DNA of 64,000 bases from Rossellomorea aquimaris (GTDB lineage Bacteria; Bacillota; Bacilli; Bacillales; Bacillaceae_B), in assembly GCF_008180865.1 (NCBI RefSeq), contig NZ_VTEX01000004.1, positions 434,001-498,000 of the forward strand. The letters are read 5' to 3'. This document shows positions 8,929 to 18,123 of this stretch, one piece after another. A program made the translations under genes and the position numbers. Each line of letters opens with the position of its first letter. Positions within the stretch are counted from its first letter, which is position 1. The notes below the pieces were generated by a model. The model did no database searches, was not told the DNA's origin, and saw only the letters and a list, made by a program, of their open reading frames with translations.

Positions 8929-9774
8929 TCATACCCCTTTCGCTATTCTTACTCTTGCGCTGATATCAAGTGATTTCACCGAATGGGTCAAGTACCCGAG
9001 GGAGATATAATGGATACCTGTCTCTGCATAAGCATTGAGACTTTCCCTCGTGATCCCACCCGATGCTTCCGTCACGATATGAGAGGGAACAAGAGGGATC
9101 CACTCCCGGATTGTCTCTGGACTACAGTTATCGAACATAATGACATCTGCTCCGCTTTCGATCGCTTCCACCAACTGTTCCCTTGTTTCGATTTCCACTT
9201 CCACTTTCACCATATGACCGATTTGACTCTTCACCTTATTCACAGCTTTTGAAATCGATCCGGCAAATGAAATGTGATTATCCTTCAGCATGACGGCATC
9301 ATAAAGGCCATTTCTGTGGTTGAATCCTCCACCGGTCCTTACGGCATACTTCTCAAGCATCCGTAACCCCGGGGTTGTTTTCCGTGTATCACATAATCGG
9401 ACGCCACTCCCTTTAACCTGCTGTACGGCTCGATGGGTTTCGGTGGCAATACCGCTCATGCGCTGAATCAAATTGAGGACAACTCTTTCAGCCTGGAGAA
9501 GATCCCTCATAGGACCTCTGATTTCAGCTATCAATTGTCCCGTTTCGACCATTTCTCCATCTTCAATGAACACTCTTGCTTGGATTGATGGATTGAAGAG
9601 CCCGAACCCAACCTCGATCACATCTTTCCCACAAAATATACCGCTCTCTTTCATCAGGAATGAAAAAGATCCTTCATCGTCTTTAGAAAACAGAATTTCA
9701 GAAGAGTGATCTCCATCACCCAGATCTTCACGGTAAAAGTCTTCAAGCATAGATTTTAGTTTCATTTTGTTCAT
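8929..9774 (-). CDS. nadC: nicotinate-nucleotide pyrophosphorylase (carboxylating) NadC
   Basis: NadC converts quinolinate and PRPP to nicotinate mononucleotide, CO2 and pyrophosphate. The 281-residue protein shows the standard motifs: [12 protein letters not shown] near the N-terminus, [22 protein letters not shown] (substrate-binding Arg/Lys), [26 protein letters not shown] and MFDNCSPE. The ATG at 9774 lies inside the end of nadB in another frame and has GAGGGTGG six bases upstream. The overlaps with nadB (32 bp) and nadA indicate translational coupling. Confidence 0.97.
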   Translation of the reverse strand: MNKMKLKSMLEDFYREDLGDGDHSSEILFSKDDEGSFSFLMKESGIFCGKDVIEVGFGLFNPSIQARVFIEDGEMVETGQLIAEIRGPMRDLLQAERVVLNLIQRMSGIATETHRAVQQVKGSGVRLCDTRKTTPGLRMLEKYAVRTGGGFNHRNGLYDAVMLKDNHISFAGSISKAVNKVKSQIGHMVKVEVEIETREQLVEAIESGADVIMFDNCSPETIREWIPLVPSHIVTEASGGITRESLNAYAETGIHYISLGYLTHSVKSLDISARVRIAKGV

Positions 9775-11332
9775 GATATTCCACCCTCAATCTACCATCT
9801 TTGTTTTGTAAAACCATTTTCCGTTTTAACCATTGATCATTATCTTCACGAGGGAAGTCTGATCGGATATGACCTCCCCTGCTTTCCTTCCGTAATAAAG
9901 CGGACTTTGTCACGAGCAAGCTTACGATCCACATGAAATATATGTGAATCTCTTCACGTGAATTAAAATCGAGAAGCTCATGGAATGTCAGGGGGTGTGC
10001 CTTTAACCACTTCAAATGTGCGAGCAGCCCATCTTCATCCCGAATGATCCCGACACGCTCCATCATACCTTCTTTTATATCTGCAGATTGTAAGGGGATA
10101 TTAAGGGACTCTCCCTCTTTAATCTGGTCGGATGTGGAGTGGAGATGAGGCGAGGGGCTGACTCCCTTTTGAATAAGAAATTTACCCAGGCGTTCCCCGA
10201 ACACCAATCCTTCTAATAATGAATTGCTTGCCAGTCGATTAGCCCCGTGAATTCCGGTGCATGCAACTTCCCCGATGGCATATAACCCTGGGATATTCGT
10301 TCTCCCGGCATGATCTGTTACGACCCCACCCATCATAAAGTGACATCCAGGGGAAACAGGGATCATCCCTTCCTTGATGGAAATGTTATGTTTCAAGCAA
10401 AGAGTGGAGATGGAAGGGAATTTCCCCATGAAATCTTCTATTCTACTAATATCCAGATACACTTCCCTTCCCCTTTGCCGCTCCTTATAAATACGTTCAG
10501 CGACAATATGCCGGGGGGCAAGTTCCAGTTGTGGATCGACACCCTCCATGATCCTTTCTCCCTTATCATTTAACAGAAGTGCACCTTCCCCTCTGACGGC
10601 CTCTGAGATAAGACCGCATGTTTTCCCGTCCAGCCAAAGGAGGGTCGGATGAAACTGAATGAATTCCATATCTGATAGCTTTGCCCCTGCAAGAAAGGCA
10701 AGCGCCATTCCATCTCCCGTCACAGCTGGATGATTGGATGTAGAGGAATATATACCGCCGATTCCCCCAGTGGCGAGGACGACATGGGAAGCATAGTAAT
10801 AGCGGATTGAATCATTCTTATCCTTTGTTTTCACCCCGCAGCAATGGCCGTTGTCGTCTTTAACAAGCTCGTAAACCATTTCCCCTTCGATGAATTCAAC
10901 CTTTTCCATTGAAAGGGATTTCAATAAGTACTTCACTAAATATTTCCCCGTTTGATCTCCACCACTATGCAGGATCCGATGTTCACTATGTGCCCCCTCC
11001 ATGCCCAGAGAGAGACTTCCATCCACTTTTCGATCAAAGGGTGCTCCTTCATCCACCAGGGATTGTACGATTCTTTTTCCATCTGCTATGAGTTGATTCA
11101 CACCATCTTCGTCCTGGTGATAGCGTCCTGCTTCCAATGTATCTTTAAAATGAGCATTTACAGAATCCTTCAGTCCTAAAGGTGCCGCAATCCCGCCTTG
11201 AGCGAGGTAAGAGTTACCACTTTTTATTTTATCCTTTGTGATAATCATCACATAAAAATGATTTTGAAGTTGACGTGCCAATTGCAAGGCGGCAATGCCA
11301 CTTCCTACGATAATAATATCGGTTTTTCCCAT
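9743..11332 (-). CDS. nadB: L-aspartate oxidase NadB
   Basis: NadB is the FAD enzyme that oxidises L-aspartate to iminoaspartate, the first step of NAD synthesis. The 529-residue protein opens with the dinucleotide-binding motif GSGIAALQLA. It carries LAQGGIAA, HSGGDQTG, LATGGIGG, FIQFHPT, GEGALL and GEVACTGIHGANRLASNSLLEGLVFG. The C-terminal helical domain ends with the usual RKESRGGHIRSDFP. The ATG at 11332 is preferred to an upstream TTG because AGGAGGG lies six bases before it. It is divergent from nifS, and the two promoters share one 124-bp region with a palindrome likely bound by NadR. Confidence 0.96.
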   Translation of the reverse strand: MGKTDIIIVGSGIAALQLARQLQNHFYVMIITKDKIKSGNSYLAQGGIAAPLGLKDSVNAHFKDTLEAGRYHQDEDGVNQLIADGKRIVQSLVDEGAPFDRKVDGSLSLGMEGAHSEHRILHSGGDQTGKYLVKYLLKSLSMEKVEFIEGEMVYELVKDDNGHCCGVKTKDKNDSIRYYYASHVVLATGGIGGIYSSTSNHPAVTGDGMALAFLAGAKLSDMEFIQFHPTLLWLDGKTCGLISEAVRGEGALLLNDKGERIMEGVDPQLELAPRHIVAERIYKERQRGREVYLDISRIEDFMGKFPSISTLCLKHNISIKEGMIPVSPGCHFMMGGVVTDHAGRTNIPGLYAIGEVACTGIHGANRLASNSLLEGLVFGERLGKFLIQKGVSPSPHLHSTSDQIKEGESLNIPLQSADIKEGMMERVGIIRDEDGLLAHLKWLKAHPLTFHELLDFNSREEIHIYFMWIVSLLVTKSALLRKESRGGHIRSDFPREDNDQWLKRKMVLQNKDGRLRVEYHEQNETKIYA

Positions 11333-11357
11333 CAAAAACCCTCCTGATTATTTACAG

Positions 11358-11369
11358 GTGTCTTGACAC
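11358..11369. promoter_or_regulatory. candidate NadR (NiaR) operator between nadB and nifS
   Basis: A perfect palindrome GTGTCTTGACAC lies in the divergent control region and overlaps the -35 hexamer proposed for nifS. A second related word, TGACAAGTGT, occurs at 11395-11404. In B. subtilis NadR (YrxA) represses nadBCA and nifS-nadR from this position when nicotinate is present. Assignment to NadR is by context. Confidence 0.55.
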
Positions 11370-11392
11370 ATATATTTACACATATTTAAACT
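11363..11392 (+). promoter_or_regulatory. candidate sigma-A promoter of nifS-nadR
   Basis: TTGACA (11363-11368) and TAAACT (11387-11392) are 18 bases apart, 65 bases before the nifS start. The -35 is perfect; the -10 matches four of six. No equally good promoter was found for nadB on the other strand. Confidence 0.45.
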
Positions 11393-11456
11393 AATGACAA
11401 GTGTTTTTTACCAGACTCATATATTCAGACTATTTTCATAAAAGGCAGGTTACAAG

Positions 11457-12599
11457 ATGAACTATTTTGATTACGCCGCTACAACCCCTATAGATCCTGA
11501 AAGTTTACATGTGGTTCAAACAGTCAGTGAGGAGTTCTGGGGCAATCCTAGCAGTCTTCACGACATTGGCGGAAAAGCACAGCATCTACTGACTAAATGC
11601 AGAGAAAAATTGGCAGGGATGCTTGGGGTCCCGTCTAAAGGAATATACTTTACCTCTGGAGGGACAGAGGGTAATCATTTGGGCCTTGTCACATTGGCAC
11701 TTAGCAGACGAGAAAAAGGAAAGCACATCATCCTGGGTGGCGCTGAACATTCATCCCTGCATTCTTCAGCAGCTTTTCTTGAGCAATTTGGCTTTACCGT
11801 TACAAAGATCCCTTTCACCTCTCAAGGATTGATTGACCTTCAGGTATTAGAAGAATCGATTTCAGAAGAAACCATCATTGTCAGCATCGGACACGTCAAT
11901 GGAGAAATCGGCACGATCCAGCCATTGCAGGACATTAAGAATCTGCTAATAAACCGTGACATATTGCTGCACAGCGATATGGTTCAATCATTCGGGAAAA
12001 TGGACATCACGGAATTCACTACCATCGTCGACAGTTTCACACTCTCTTCTCATAAAATTTATGGACCAAAGGGAGTCGGCGCTCTTTATATCAATCCTTC
12101 CCTTGATGTATCTCCCATGATTCCGGGACAGACTCATGAGGACGGGTTCAGGGGAGGCACGGTGAACCTTCCGGGGATCGCTGGATTCGTGACAGCCGCC
12201 AGTATATGTCATGACTCAATTTCAACACCGCATTATTTTCGGTTGAGAACACGTTTCTTATCACAATTGGAAGAACAACTGCCGGGGACTTACACCCTCT
12301 ATGAAGGCCCTGCACCCGCACAGCTTCCACATGTGGTCGGACTTGGGATTCACGGCCTCGAGGGTCAATGGCTCATGCTCGAATGCAACAGGCGTGGAAT
12401 GGGCATCTCAACAGGCAGTGCGTGCGCGGCAGGTTCACAGGATATGTCTAAGACATTGACAAGTATGGGAGTCGGCCAAAGAGCCGGAAAAGAATTCATC
12501 CGGATTTCATTCGGGAGAGATACGAATGAAGAACATGTAGGAGCATTGGTACAAACTTTATCTGAAATCCATGCGGCTCATGTATCTTCCTTAACTTGA
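11457..12599 (+). CDS. nifS: cysteine desulfurase NifS/IscS-type, NAD-operon linked
   Basis: This PLP enzyme takes sulphur from cysteine. In B. subtilis the nad-linked NifS supplies sulphur for the Fe-S cluster of NadA. The 380-residue protein starts MNYFDYAATTP. It has FTSGGTEGNHLG, the internal-aldimine lysine in SSHKIYGPKG (Lys200) and the catalytic cysteine in STGSACAAGSQ (Cys323). The short GSACAAG loop is typical of class II-like, housekeeping-linked desulfurases. It is divergent from nadB and followed by nadR. Confidence 0.93.
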   Translation: MNYFDYAATTPIDPESLHVVQTVSEEFWGNPSSLHDIGGKAQHLLTKCREKLAGMLGVPSKGIYFTSGGTEGNHLGLVTLALSRREKGKHIILGGAEHSSLHSSAAFLEQFGFTVTKIPFTSQGLIDLQVLEESISEETIIVSIGHVNGEIGTIQPLQDIKNLLINRDILLHSDMVQSFGKMDITEFTTIVDSFTLSSHKIYGPKGVGALYINPSLDVSPMIPGQTHEDGFRGGTVNLPGIAGFVTAASICHDSISTPHYFRLRTRFLSQLEEQLPGTYTLYEGPAPAQLPHVVGLGIHGLEGQWLMLECNRRGMGISTGSACAAGSQDMSKTLTSMGVGQRAGKEFIRISFGRDTNEEHVGALVQTLSEIHAAHVSSLT

Positions 12600-12653
12600 A
12601 GAACGAGTTGTGGTATGATTTCCTATATAAAATTGGGGACGGAGGAGATATCT

Positions 12654-13190
12654 TTGGCAGGAAAAAAGATCCTTGGGGATGAGAGAAGACAATGGATCCT
12701 CGATAAACTAATCACAACACATGCCCCTGTAACAGGTGGAGATCTCGCTAAACAGACCAATGTCAGTCGACAAGTCATCGTAAGTGATATCACATTGCTG
12801 AAAGCAAAAGGAGAGCCCATCATTGCGACCAGTCAAGGCTATCTGTACATGCCGACTTCCAATCAGGAAACGCTGATTGAACGCACTGTTGCCTGTCAGC
12901 ACCCGCCTGATCGTTCGGAAGAAGAACTATTCTTACTTGTCGATCACGGCGTAACCGTGAAAGATGTGAAGATCGAGCACGGGGTATACGGAGATCTAAC
13001 CGCATCCATCATGGTCTCAAATCGCAAAGAGGTAGAACAGTTCATGAAGAAGATAGAAGACACAGGCGCTTCCTTTTTATCTGAACTGACAGATGGTGTC
13101 CATTTACATACGTTAATGGCATCAACAGAAGAATCCCTCGAAAGTGCAGAAAATGCCCTACAAGAAGCAGGGTTCCTTATTCAATCTTAA
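12654..13190 (+). CDS. nadR: NAD biosynthesis repressor NadR (NiaR/YrxA)
   Basis: This 178-residue regulator has an N-terminal HTH_11 winged helix (GGDLAKQTNVSRQVIVSDI). A C-terminal 3H domain follows, whose histidines in KIEHGVYGD and DGVHLHTL bind metal and sense nicotinate. It represses NAD synthesis genes. The open frame extends 13 codons upstream, but the TTG at 12654 has GGAGGAG seven bases before it and gives the usual length. It lies 54 bases after nifS, probably in one transcript, and is likely autoregulated through the shared operator. Confidence 0.94.
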   Translation: MAGKKILGDERRQWILDKLITTHAPVTGGDLAKQTNVSRQVIVSDITLLKAKGEPIIATSQGYLYMPTSNQETLIERTVACQHPPDRSEEELFLLVDHGVTVKDVKIEHGVYGDLTASIMVSNRKEVEQFMKKIEDTGASFLSELTDGVHLHTLMASTEESLESAENALQEAGFLIQS

Positions 13191-13196
13191 TAAAAG

Positions 13197-13226
13197 AGGC
13201 AGATTTCTAATTAGAAACCTGCCTTT
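13197..13226. terminator. bidirectional terminator between nadR and pheA
   Basis: AGGCAGATTTCT and AGAAACCTGCCT form a hairpin around AATT. It is flanked by TTTT on the plus side and by TTTTATTA on the minus side, between two convergent genes. Confidence 0.85.
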
Positions 13227-13233
13227 TCACTGT

Positions 13234-14085
13234 TCAATTATCCAATAAATAAGAAGAATATGTCCCGATCATTTTCACTTTGCATCCGAGGGCTTCCATT
13301 TCGCTGATCGCTCCCGGCAGTAGCACATCATCCATTTCGTGGGCCACATCAATCAAGAAGAAATAATCCCCTAACCCTGTTTTCAACGGTCTGGATTCAA
13401 TTTTACTTAAGTTCAATTGTCTCCAAGCAAAGGTTGATAAGACCTGATGGAGAGCTCCTGATCGATCTTTCGGGAGAGTCACCATCAAGGTCGTCTTCTC
13501 CATACTTTTTTCCTGGGAAAGCGACAAGGGATCGGCCGTCTTATGTAATACGATGAACCTTGTATGATTATAGGCAAAGTCATGAATGTTTTCATGCAGG
13601 ATCGTTAACCCGTATTTTTCAGCCGCCAACTCATTCCCGATCGCCCCGAGAAACGTGTCAGGGTTCTCACTCACGAATTTGGCCGCGGCTGCCGTACTGG
13701 TCGTTTGTTCTAAAGAGACGCCCCGAAACCGCTTATGTAAAAACTTATGGCACTGTGCCAATGCATGGGAATGGGAAAGAATTTTCCGAATCGATTCTTC
13801 GCTATCGCTCCATTCCGGGTGTATCATCAAGTGCTGCTGAATCGCGGACGTCAATTCTGCTGTAATCGCTAAATTCGCTTCATGAAACAAATAATCGACT
13901 GTAATATGTACCGAGCCTTCCAAGGCATTTTCTAATGGAACAACGGCATAATCAACCTCATTCTCTATCACCGCTTCAATGCAATCAGGAATCGTTACAT
14001 ACGGTACAGTATCTTGTTCTGGAAATGCCTTCTTGACAGCTAAATCTGTAAAGGAAGCCTGGGGTCCTAAATATGCAATTTTCAC
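13234..14085 (-). CDS. pheA: prephenate dehydratase PheA
   Basis: PheA converts prephenate to phenylpyruvate for phenylalanine synthesis. The 283-residue protein starts VKIAYLGPQASFTD. It has the periplasmic-binding-like catalytic halves with VVPLENALEGSVHITVDYL and NHTRFIVL, which contains the catalytic Thr-Arg-Phe motif. An ACT domain with ESRP follows (KIESRPLKTGLGDYFFLID), which is expected to bind phenylalanine as feedback inhibitor. The GTG at 14085 has GAGGAAG six bases upstream and matches the family N-terminus. The terminator at the end of pheB and an extended -10 in front suggest that it has its own promoter. Confidence 0.96.
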   Translation of the reverse strand: MKIAYLGPQASFTDLAVKKAFPEQDTVPYVTIPDCIEAVIENEVDYAVVPLENALEGSVHITVDYLFHEANLAITAELTSAIQQHLMIHPEWSDSEESIRKILSHSHALAQCHKFLHKRFRGVSLEQTTSTAAAAKFVSENPDTFLGAIGNELAAEKYGLTILHENIHDFAYNHTRFIVLHKTADPLSLSQEKSMEKTTLMVTLPKDRSGALHQVLSTFAWRQLNLSKIESRPLKTGLGDYFFLIDVAHEMDDVLLPGAISEMEALGCKVKMIGTYSSYLLDN

Positions 14086-14122
14086 TCTGATCTTCCTCTC
14101 ACTCTCACCAAATTTATTGAAC

Positions 14123-14131
14123 ATTCTAACA
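14123..14131 (-). promoter_or_regulatory. extended -10 promoter of pheA
   Basis: On the minus strand TGTTAGAAT gives an extended -10 (TGn plus TAGAAT, five of six). It lies about 38 bases before the pheA start and only about 33 bases after the pheB terminator. The -35 at 17 bases spacing (TTTCTC) is weak. Confidence 0.55.
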
Positions 14132-14163
14132 CGTATAGCATCAAAGAGAAAGAGTTTTTAAGC

Positions 14164-14202
14164 AAAAAAAAGAAGCATCAGGCTCCGGAACCCAATACTT
14201 CT
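14164..14202 (-). terminator. terminator overlapping the end of pheB
   Basis: On the minus strand GAAGTATT/GATGCTTC (with G-U pairs) and an inner GGTTCC/GGAGCC form a long stem followed by seven T. The stem includes the last codons and the stop of pheB. Confidence 0.8.
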
Positions 14203-14633
14203 ACTTTTTCTACAAATTCTAATCGTCTCAGCTTTGAAAGCAAATCTTCCAATCCTATCGTAAGGTCTGTCACATTTAGTGATAGCGTGACATTCGCTCT
14301 TCCCTGCAATGGGATTGTCTGATGTATCGTTAATATATTGCAACCATGCTTGGCTGTTTCACTGAGTAAATGAGACAGCGTTCCTGAACGATCTTCCAGA
14401 TGGAAGAATAGTGTGATGATTCTCTCCTTCACCACGGTGTGAAAAGGAAACACAGTATCACGATATTTATAAAAGGCACTCCGGCTTAAATCAACCCGAT
14501 GGACCGCTTCCCATACTGAGTCTGCCTTGCCTCTTTCAATCAATTCTTTCGCATCCAGGGTTTTCTTCATCGCTTCGGGCAGCACATCTTCACGTACTAA
14601 ATAAAACTTGCCCTCTTGAAATTTTTTCCCCAA
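14178..14633 (-). CDS. pheB: ACT-domain protein PheB
   Basis: This 151-residue protein has an N-terminal helical region ([23 protein letters not shown] is the usual opening). Its C-terminal ACT domain contains [20 protein letters not shown]. subtilis PheB was once called a chorismate mutase. The sequence shows only a small-molecule-binding ACT domain, so a regulatory role in aromatic amino acid metabolism is more likely. It lies between obg and pheA as in B. subtilis, but a terminator formed over its own stop codon separates it from pheA. Confidence 0.9.
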   Translation of the reverse strand: MGKKFQEGKFYLVREDVLPEAMKKTLDAKELIERGKADSVWEAVHRVDLSRSAFYKYRDTVFPFHTVVKERIITLFFHLEDRSGTLSHLLSETAKHGCNILTIHQTIPLQGRANVTLSLNVTDLTIGLEDLLSKLRRLEFVEKVEVLGSGA

Positions 14634-14778
14634 TGACTATTCCTCCAATTGTCTTGCTCAAGAGGACAGGGGCAAAGATCAAGCCCCTGAGAAAACCTCC
14701 CAGCTTACTATTGTAGAGCATCATCCGCTAATAAAAGCCGTCAATGCTCTTCTGTCTGAAATAGATGAAGGATGAAAC

Positions 14779-16080
<1,302 letters not shown>

Positions 16081-16097
16081 TTATCCGTGAAATCGCC

Positions 16098-16631
16098 TCA
16101 TCGGGCGACTACATGAATGACAAGAACCTCTTCTTGAAGTTGTTCTATTTCTATATTTTCTCCGTTTGATCGTTGATTCTTTATCCAGTCTTCCACCAAG
16201 CTTCTACTCTTTAGTATACCTGTGAAATCAAATATAAAACGGGATTGTTCTTTTGTAATGTCCAGTAAGATGGATAATTGATTTTCTACATTGTTCATTA
16301 CATTTGATTCAAGGAATTCTAGCAACTCCTTGCACCAGTTGTAAAGTCTCCGATCTTCAAGCCCGTGTGATGACTCCGATTGAATAACTTCAAAATCCAG
16401 CTTAATCAAATGTCTTGACCAATTATATGTTAATATCCATTCTGCCAATAATGGAAGCTTTAAATTCGATAGCTTCGACTCATTTTGTGCAACGAGAACC
16501 ATTTCCTCGATCACTTGCTTCGCCCGCTCCACGCGATCAAGATCCAAGTTGCCTTTTATTAATTGCAAATCATTCATCCAGTCGTGGCGAGCATGCCTTA
16601 ACGCCTCGACTACACCCCATTTTTCGCTCAT
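16098..16631 (-). CDS. spo0B: sporulation phosphotransferase Spo0B
   Basis: Spo0B relays phosphate from Spo0F to Spo0A in the sporulation phosphorelay. The 177-residue protein begins with the dimerising helical hairpin. The phospho-accepting histidine lies in RHARHDWMNDLQLIKGNL (His16). A degenerate GHKL-like C-terminal domain without a usable ATP site follows, as expected. AGGAG precedes the ATG. The B. subtilis protein is slightly longer at its N-terminus. It sits immediately upstream of obg, as in other Bacillus. Confidence 0.92.
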   Translation of the reverse strand: MSEKWGVVEALRHARHDWMNDLQLIKGNLDLDRVERAKQVIEEMVLVAQNESKLSNLKLPLLAEWILTYNWSRHLIKLDFEVIQSESSHGLEDRRLYNWCKELLEFLESNVMNNVENQLSILLDITKEQSRFIFDFTGILKSRSLVEDWIKNQRSNGENIEIEQLQEEVLVIHVVAR

Positions 16632-16749
16632 AATCTAACTCCTATACTTTAAGTGCTACCTGTAAGTATATCAAAGATGGGACTCTCGCGTATATTGTTT
16701 CTGTAAAATTGGTGGTGAATGAAGATTATGTGGGTTGCTGGATTTTCAG

Positions 16750-16830
16750 GAATTGAAAATAAATCGTTAAATTTGAAAATATATGGGTGGAAATTGAAAA
16801 TAAAATTCAATTTTTGAAAATAAATCGCTT
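16750..16830. repeat. period-20 AT-rich repeat array upstream of spo0B
   Basis: Four imperfect units sharing TTGAAAATAAATCG start near 16753, 16772, 16793 and 16814. Their spacing is about 19-21 bases and their third bases vary. They occupy part of the 375-bp gap between the rpmA terminator and spo0B. The remainder of that gap shows no gene and no clear promoter. Confidence 0.65.
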
Positions 16831-16952
16831 TTACACCTGCTTTTGAATCAAATACTCTCGATCTTAACCCTAATTCTCAGTAAAAAAAGTCCAAATTCAA
16901 TATAAATCTGTCTGAAACACCATCAAACCCGAGCCATCACCCATATCCCTGA

Positions 16953-16989
16953 TAAAAATAAAACTCTAACCGAAAGTCGGTTAGAGTTT
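16953..16989 (-). terminator. Rho-independent terminator of rplU-prp-rpmA
   Basis: On the minus strand a perfect 13-base stem (AAACTCTAACCGA/TCGGTTAGAGTTT) with a three-base loop is followed by TTATTTTTATC. It lies 18 bases after the rpmA stop. Confidence 0.95.
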
Positions 16990-17006
16990 TCGTTAAAGAT
17001 ATGCGA

Positions 17007-17309
<303 letters not shown>

Positions 17310-17645
17310 CTACTTTTTGAAGGTTATTTTAATAAAATCACTATAGTCTCTTTCAATCGTTTGGAGGCTGATAAGCATGCTATCCAGTAGCAGCTGAATC
17401 TTGCTCTCTGTTTCTTCCGGAAGATCATCAGGGATGACGCAGCGAAGATAACCACCATCAGAGGATTGCTCGATGGCCGGTTCTACACCGGTTAACGCCA
17501 TAATGGCATTAATACTGCCAAATGAAACAGCAGAAGCACCTGCACAAACAATGTCTTGCCCATTTTCGGCAAAATCAGCATGTCCATCCATAGAGAAAGA
17601 ACGGATTCTTTTCCCGGATGAACGCTCTACGTAAACGTTAATCAT
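17310..17645 (-). CDS. prp: ribosomal-processing cysteine protease Prp (YsxB)
   Basis: Prp removes the N-terminal extension of L27, an essential step in Firmicutes that have it. The 111-residue protein contains the catalytic pair His22 and Cys34 in GHADFAENGQDIVCAGASA, followed by the usual SFGSINAI helix. It is encoded between rplU and rpmA with gaps of about 12 bases on each side, so enzyme and substrate are cotranscribed. Confidence 0.96.
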   Translation of the reverse strand: MINVYVERSSGKRIRSFSMDGHADFAENGQDIVCAGASAVSFGSINAIMALTGVEPAIEQSSDGGYLRCVIPDDLPEETESKIQLLLDSMLISLQTIERDYSDFIKITFKK

Positions 17646-17656
17646 TTCATCACGCC

Positions 17657-17965
17657 TTACGCGTTGATTTCGTCAATGACAACTTTAGTGTAAGGTTGAC
17701 GGTGACCTTGCTTACGACGGTAGTTCTTTTTCGCTTTGTATTTGAATACTACAAGCTTTTTCGCGCGGCCTTGCTTTTCGACTTTCGCTGTTACAGTAGC
17801 TCCATCCACTAACGGACTTCCTACTTTCACATCGTCGCCACCAACGAATAGAACTTTGTCAAATGTTACCGTATCGCCTTGTTCTGCGTTTAGCTTTTCG
17901 ATGTAGATAGCTTGACCAGCTTCCACACGGATTTGCTTACCACCTGTTTCGATAATTGCGTACAT
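17657..17965 (-). CDS. rplU: ribosomal protein bL21
   Basis: L21 is a 50S protein bound to 23S rRNA near L20. The 102-residue product starts [17 protein letters not shown] and ends with the [15 protein letters not shown] region typical of the family. AAGGAGGTG lies five bases before the ATG. It is the first gene of rplU-prp-rpmA, with a structured leader and a good promoter in front. Confidence 0.98.
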   Translation of the reverse strand: MYAIIETGGKQIRVEAGQAIYIEKLNAEQGDTVTFDKVLFVGGDDVKVGSPLVDGATVTAKVEKQGRAKKLVVFKYKAKKNYRRKQGHRQPYTKVVIDEINA

Positions 17966-18072
17966 AATCGCACCTCCTTATAAACTCAGACTCGCCAATG
18001 ACAGGTGTTGGATTGCTCCACACTTTTGTACCCGTAATGAGCGGTTGTAGCACGGGTGCTACAATCAATAAC
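17966..18072 (-). promoter_or_regulatory. L21 leader (5' UTR of rplU)
   Basis: The roughly 107-base untranslated leader folds on the minus strand into a perfect TTGTAGCAC/GTGCTACAA hairpin (18045-18064). Downstream it carries ACGGGT (rc at 18030-18035), which could pair with ACCCGT of that hairpin instead. A conserved L21 leader is known in front of rplU in Bacillus and is thought to allow autoregulation. Identification is by position and structure; the covariance model was not run. Confidence 0.7.
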
Positions 18073-18078
18073 ATTAGA

Positions 18079-18108
18079 ATCCTATCATAAAAATCGATGC
18101 ACTGTCAA
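18079..18108 (-). promoter_or_regulatory. sigma-A promoter of rplU-prp-rpmA
   Basis: On the minus strand TTGACA (18103-18108), an 18-base spacer and an extended -10 TGaTAGGAT (hexamer 18079-18084) place the start of transcription near 18072. Confidence 0.7.
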
Positions 18109-18123
18109 TAACATTCAAGAAAT

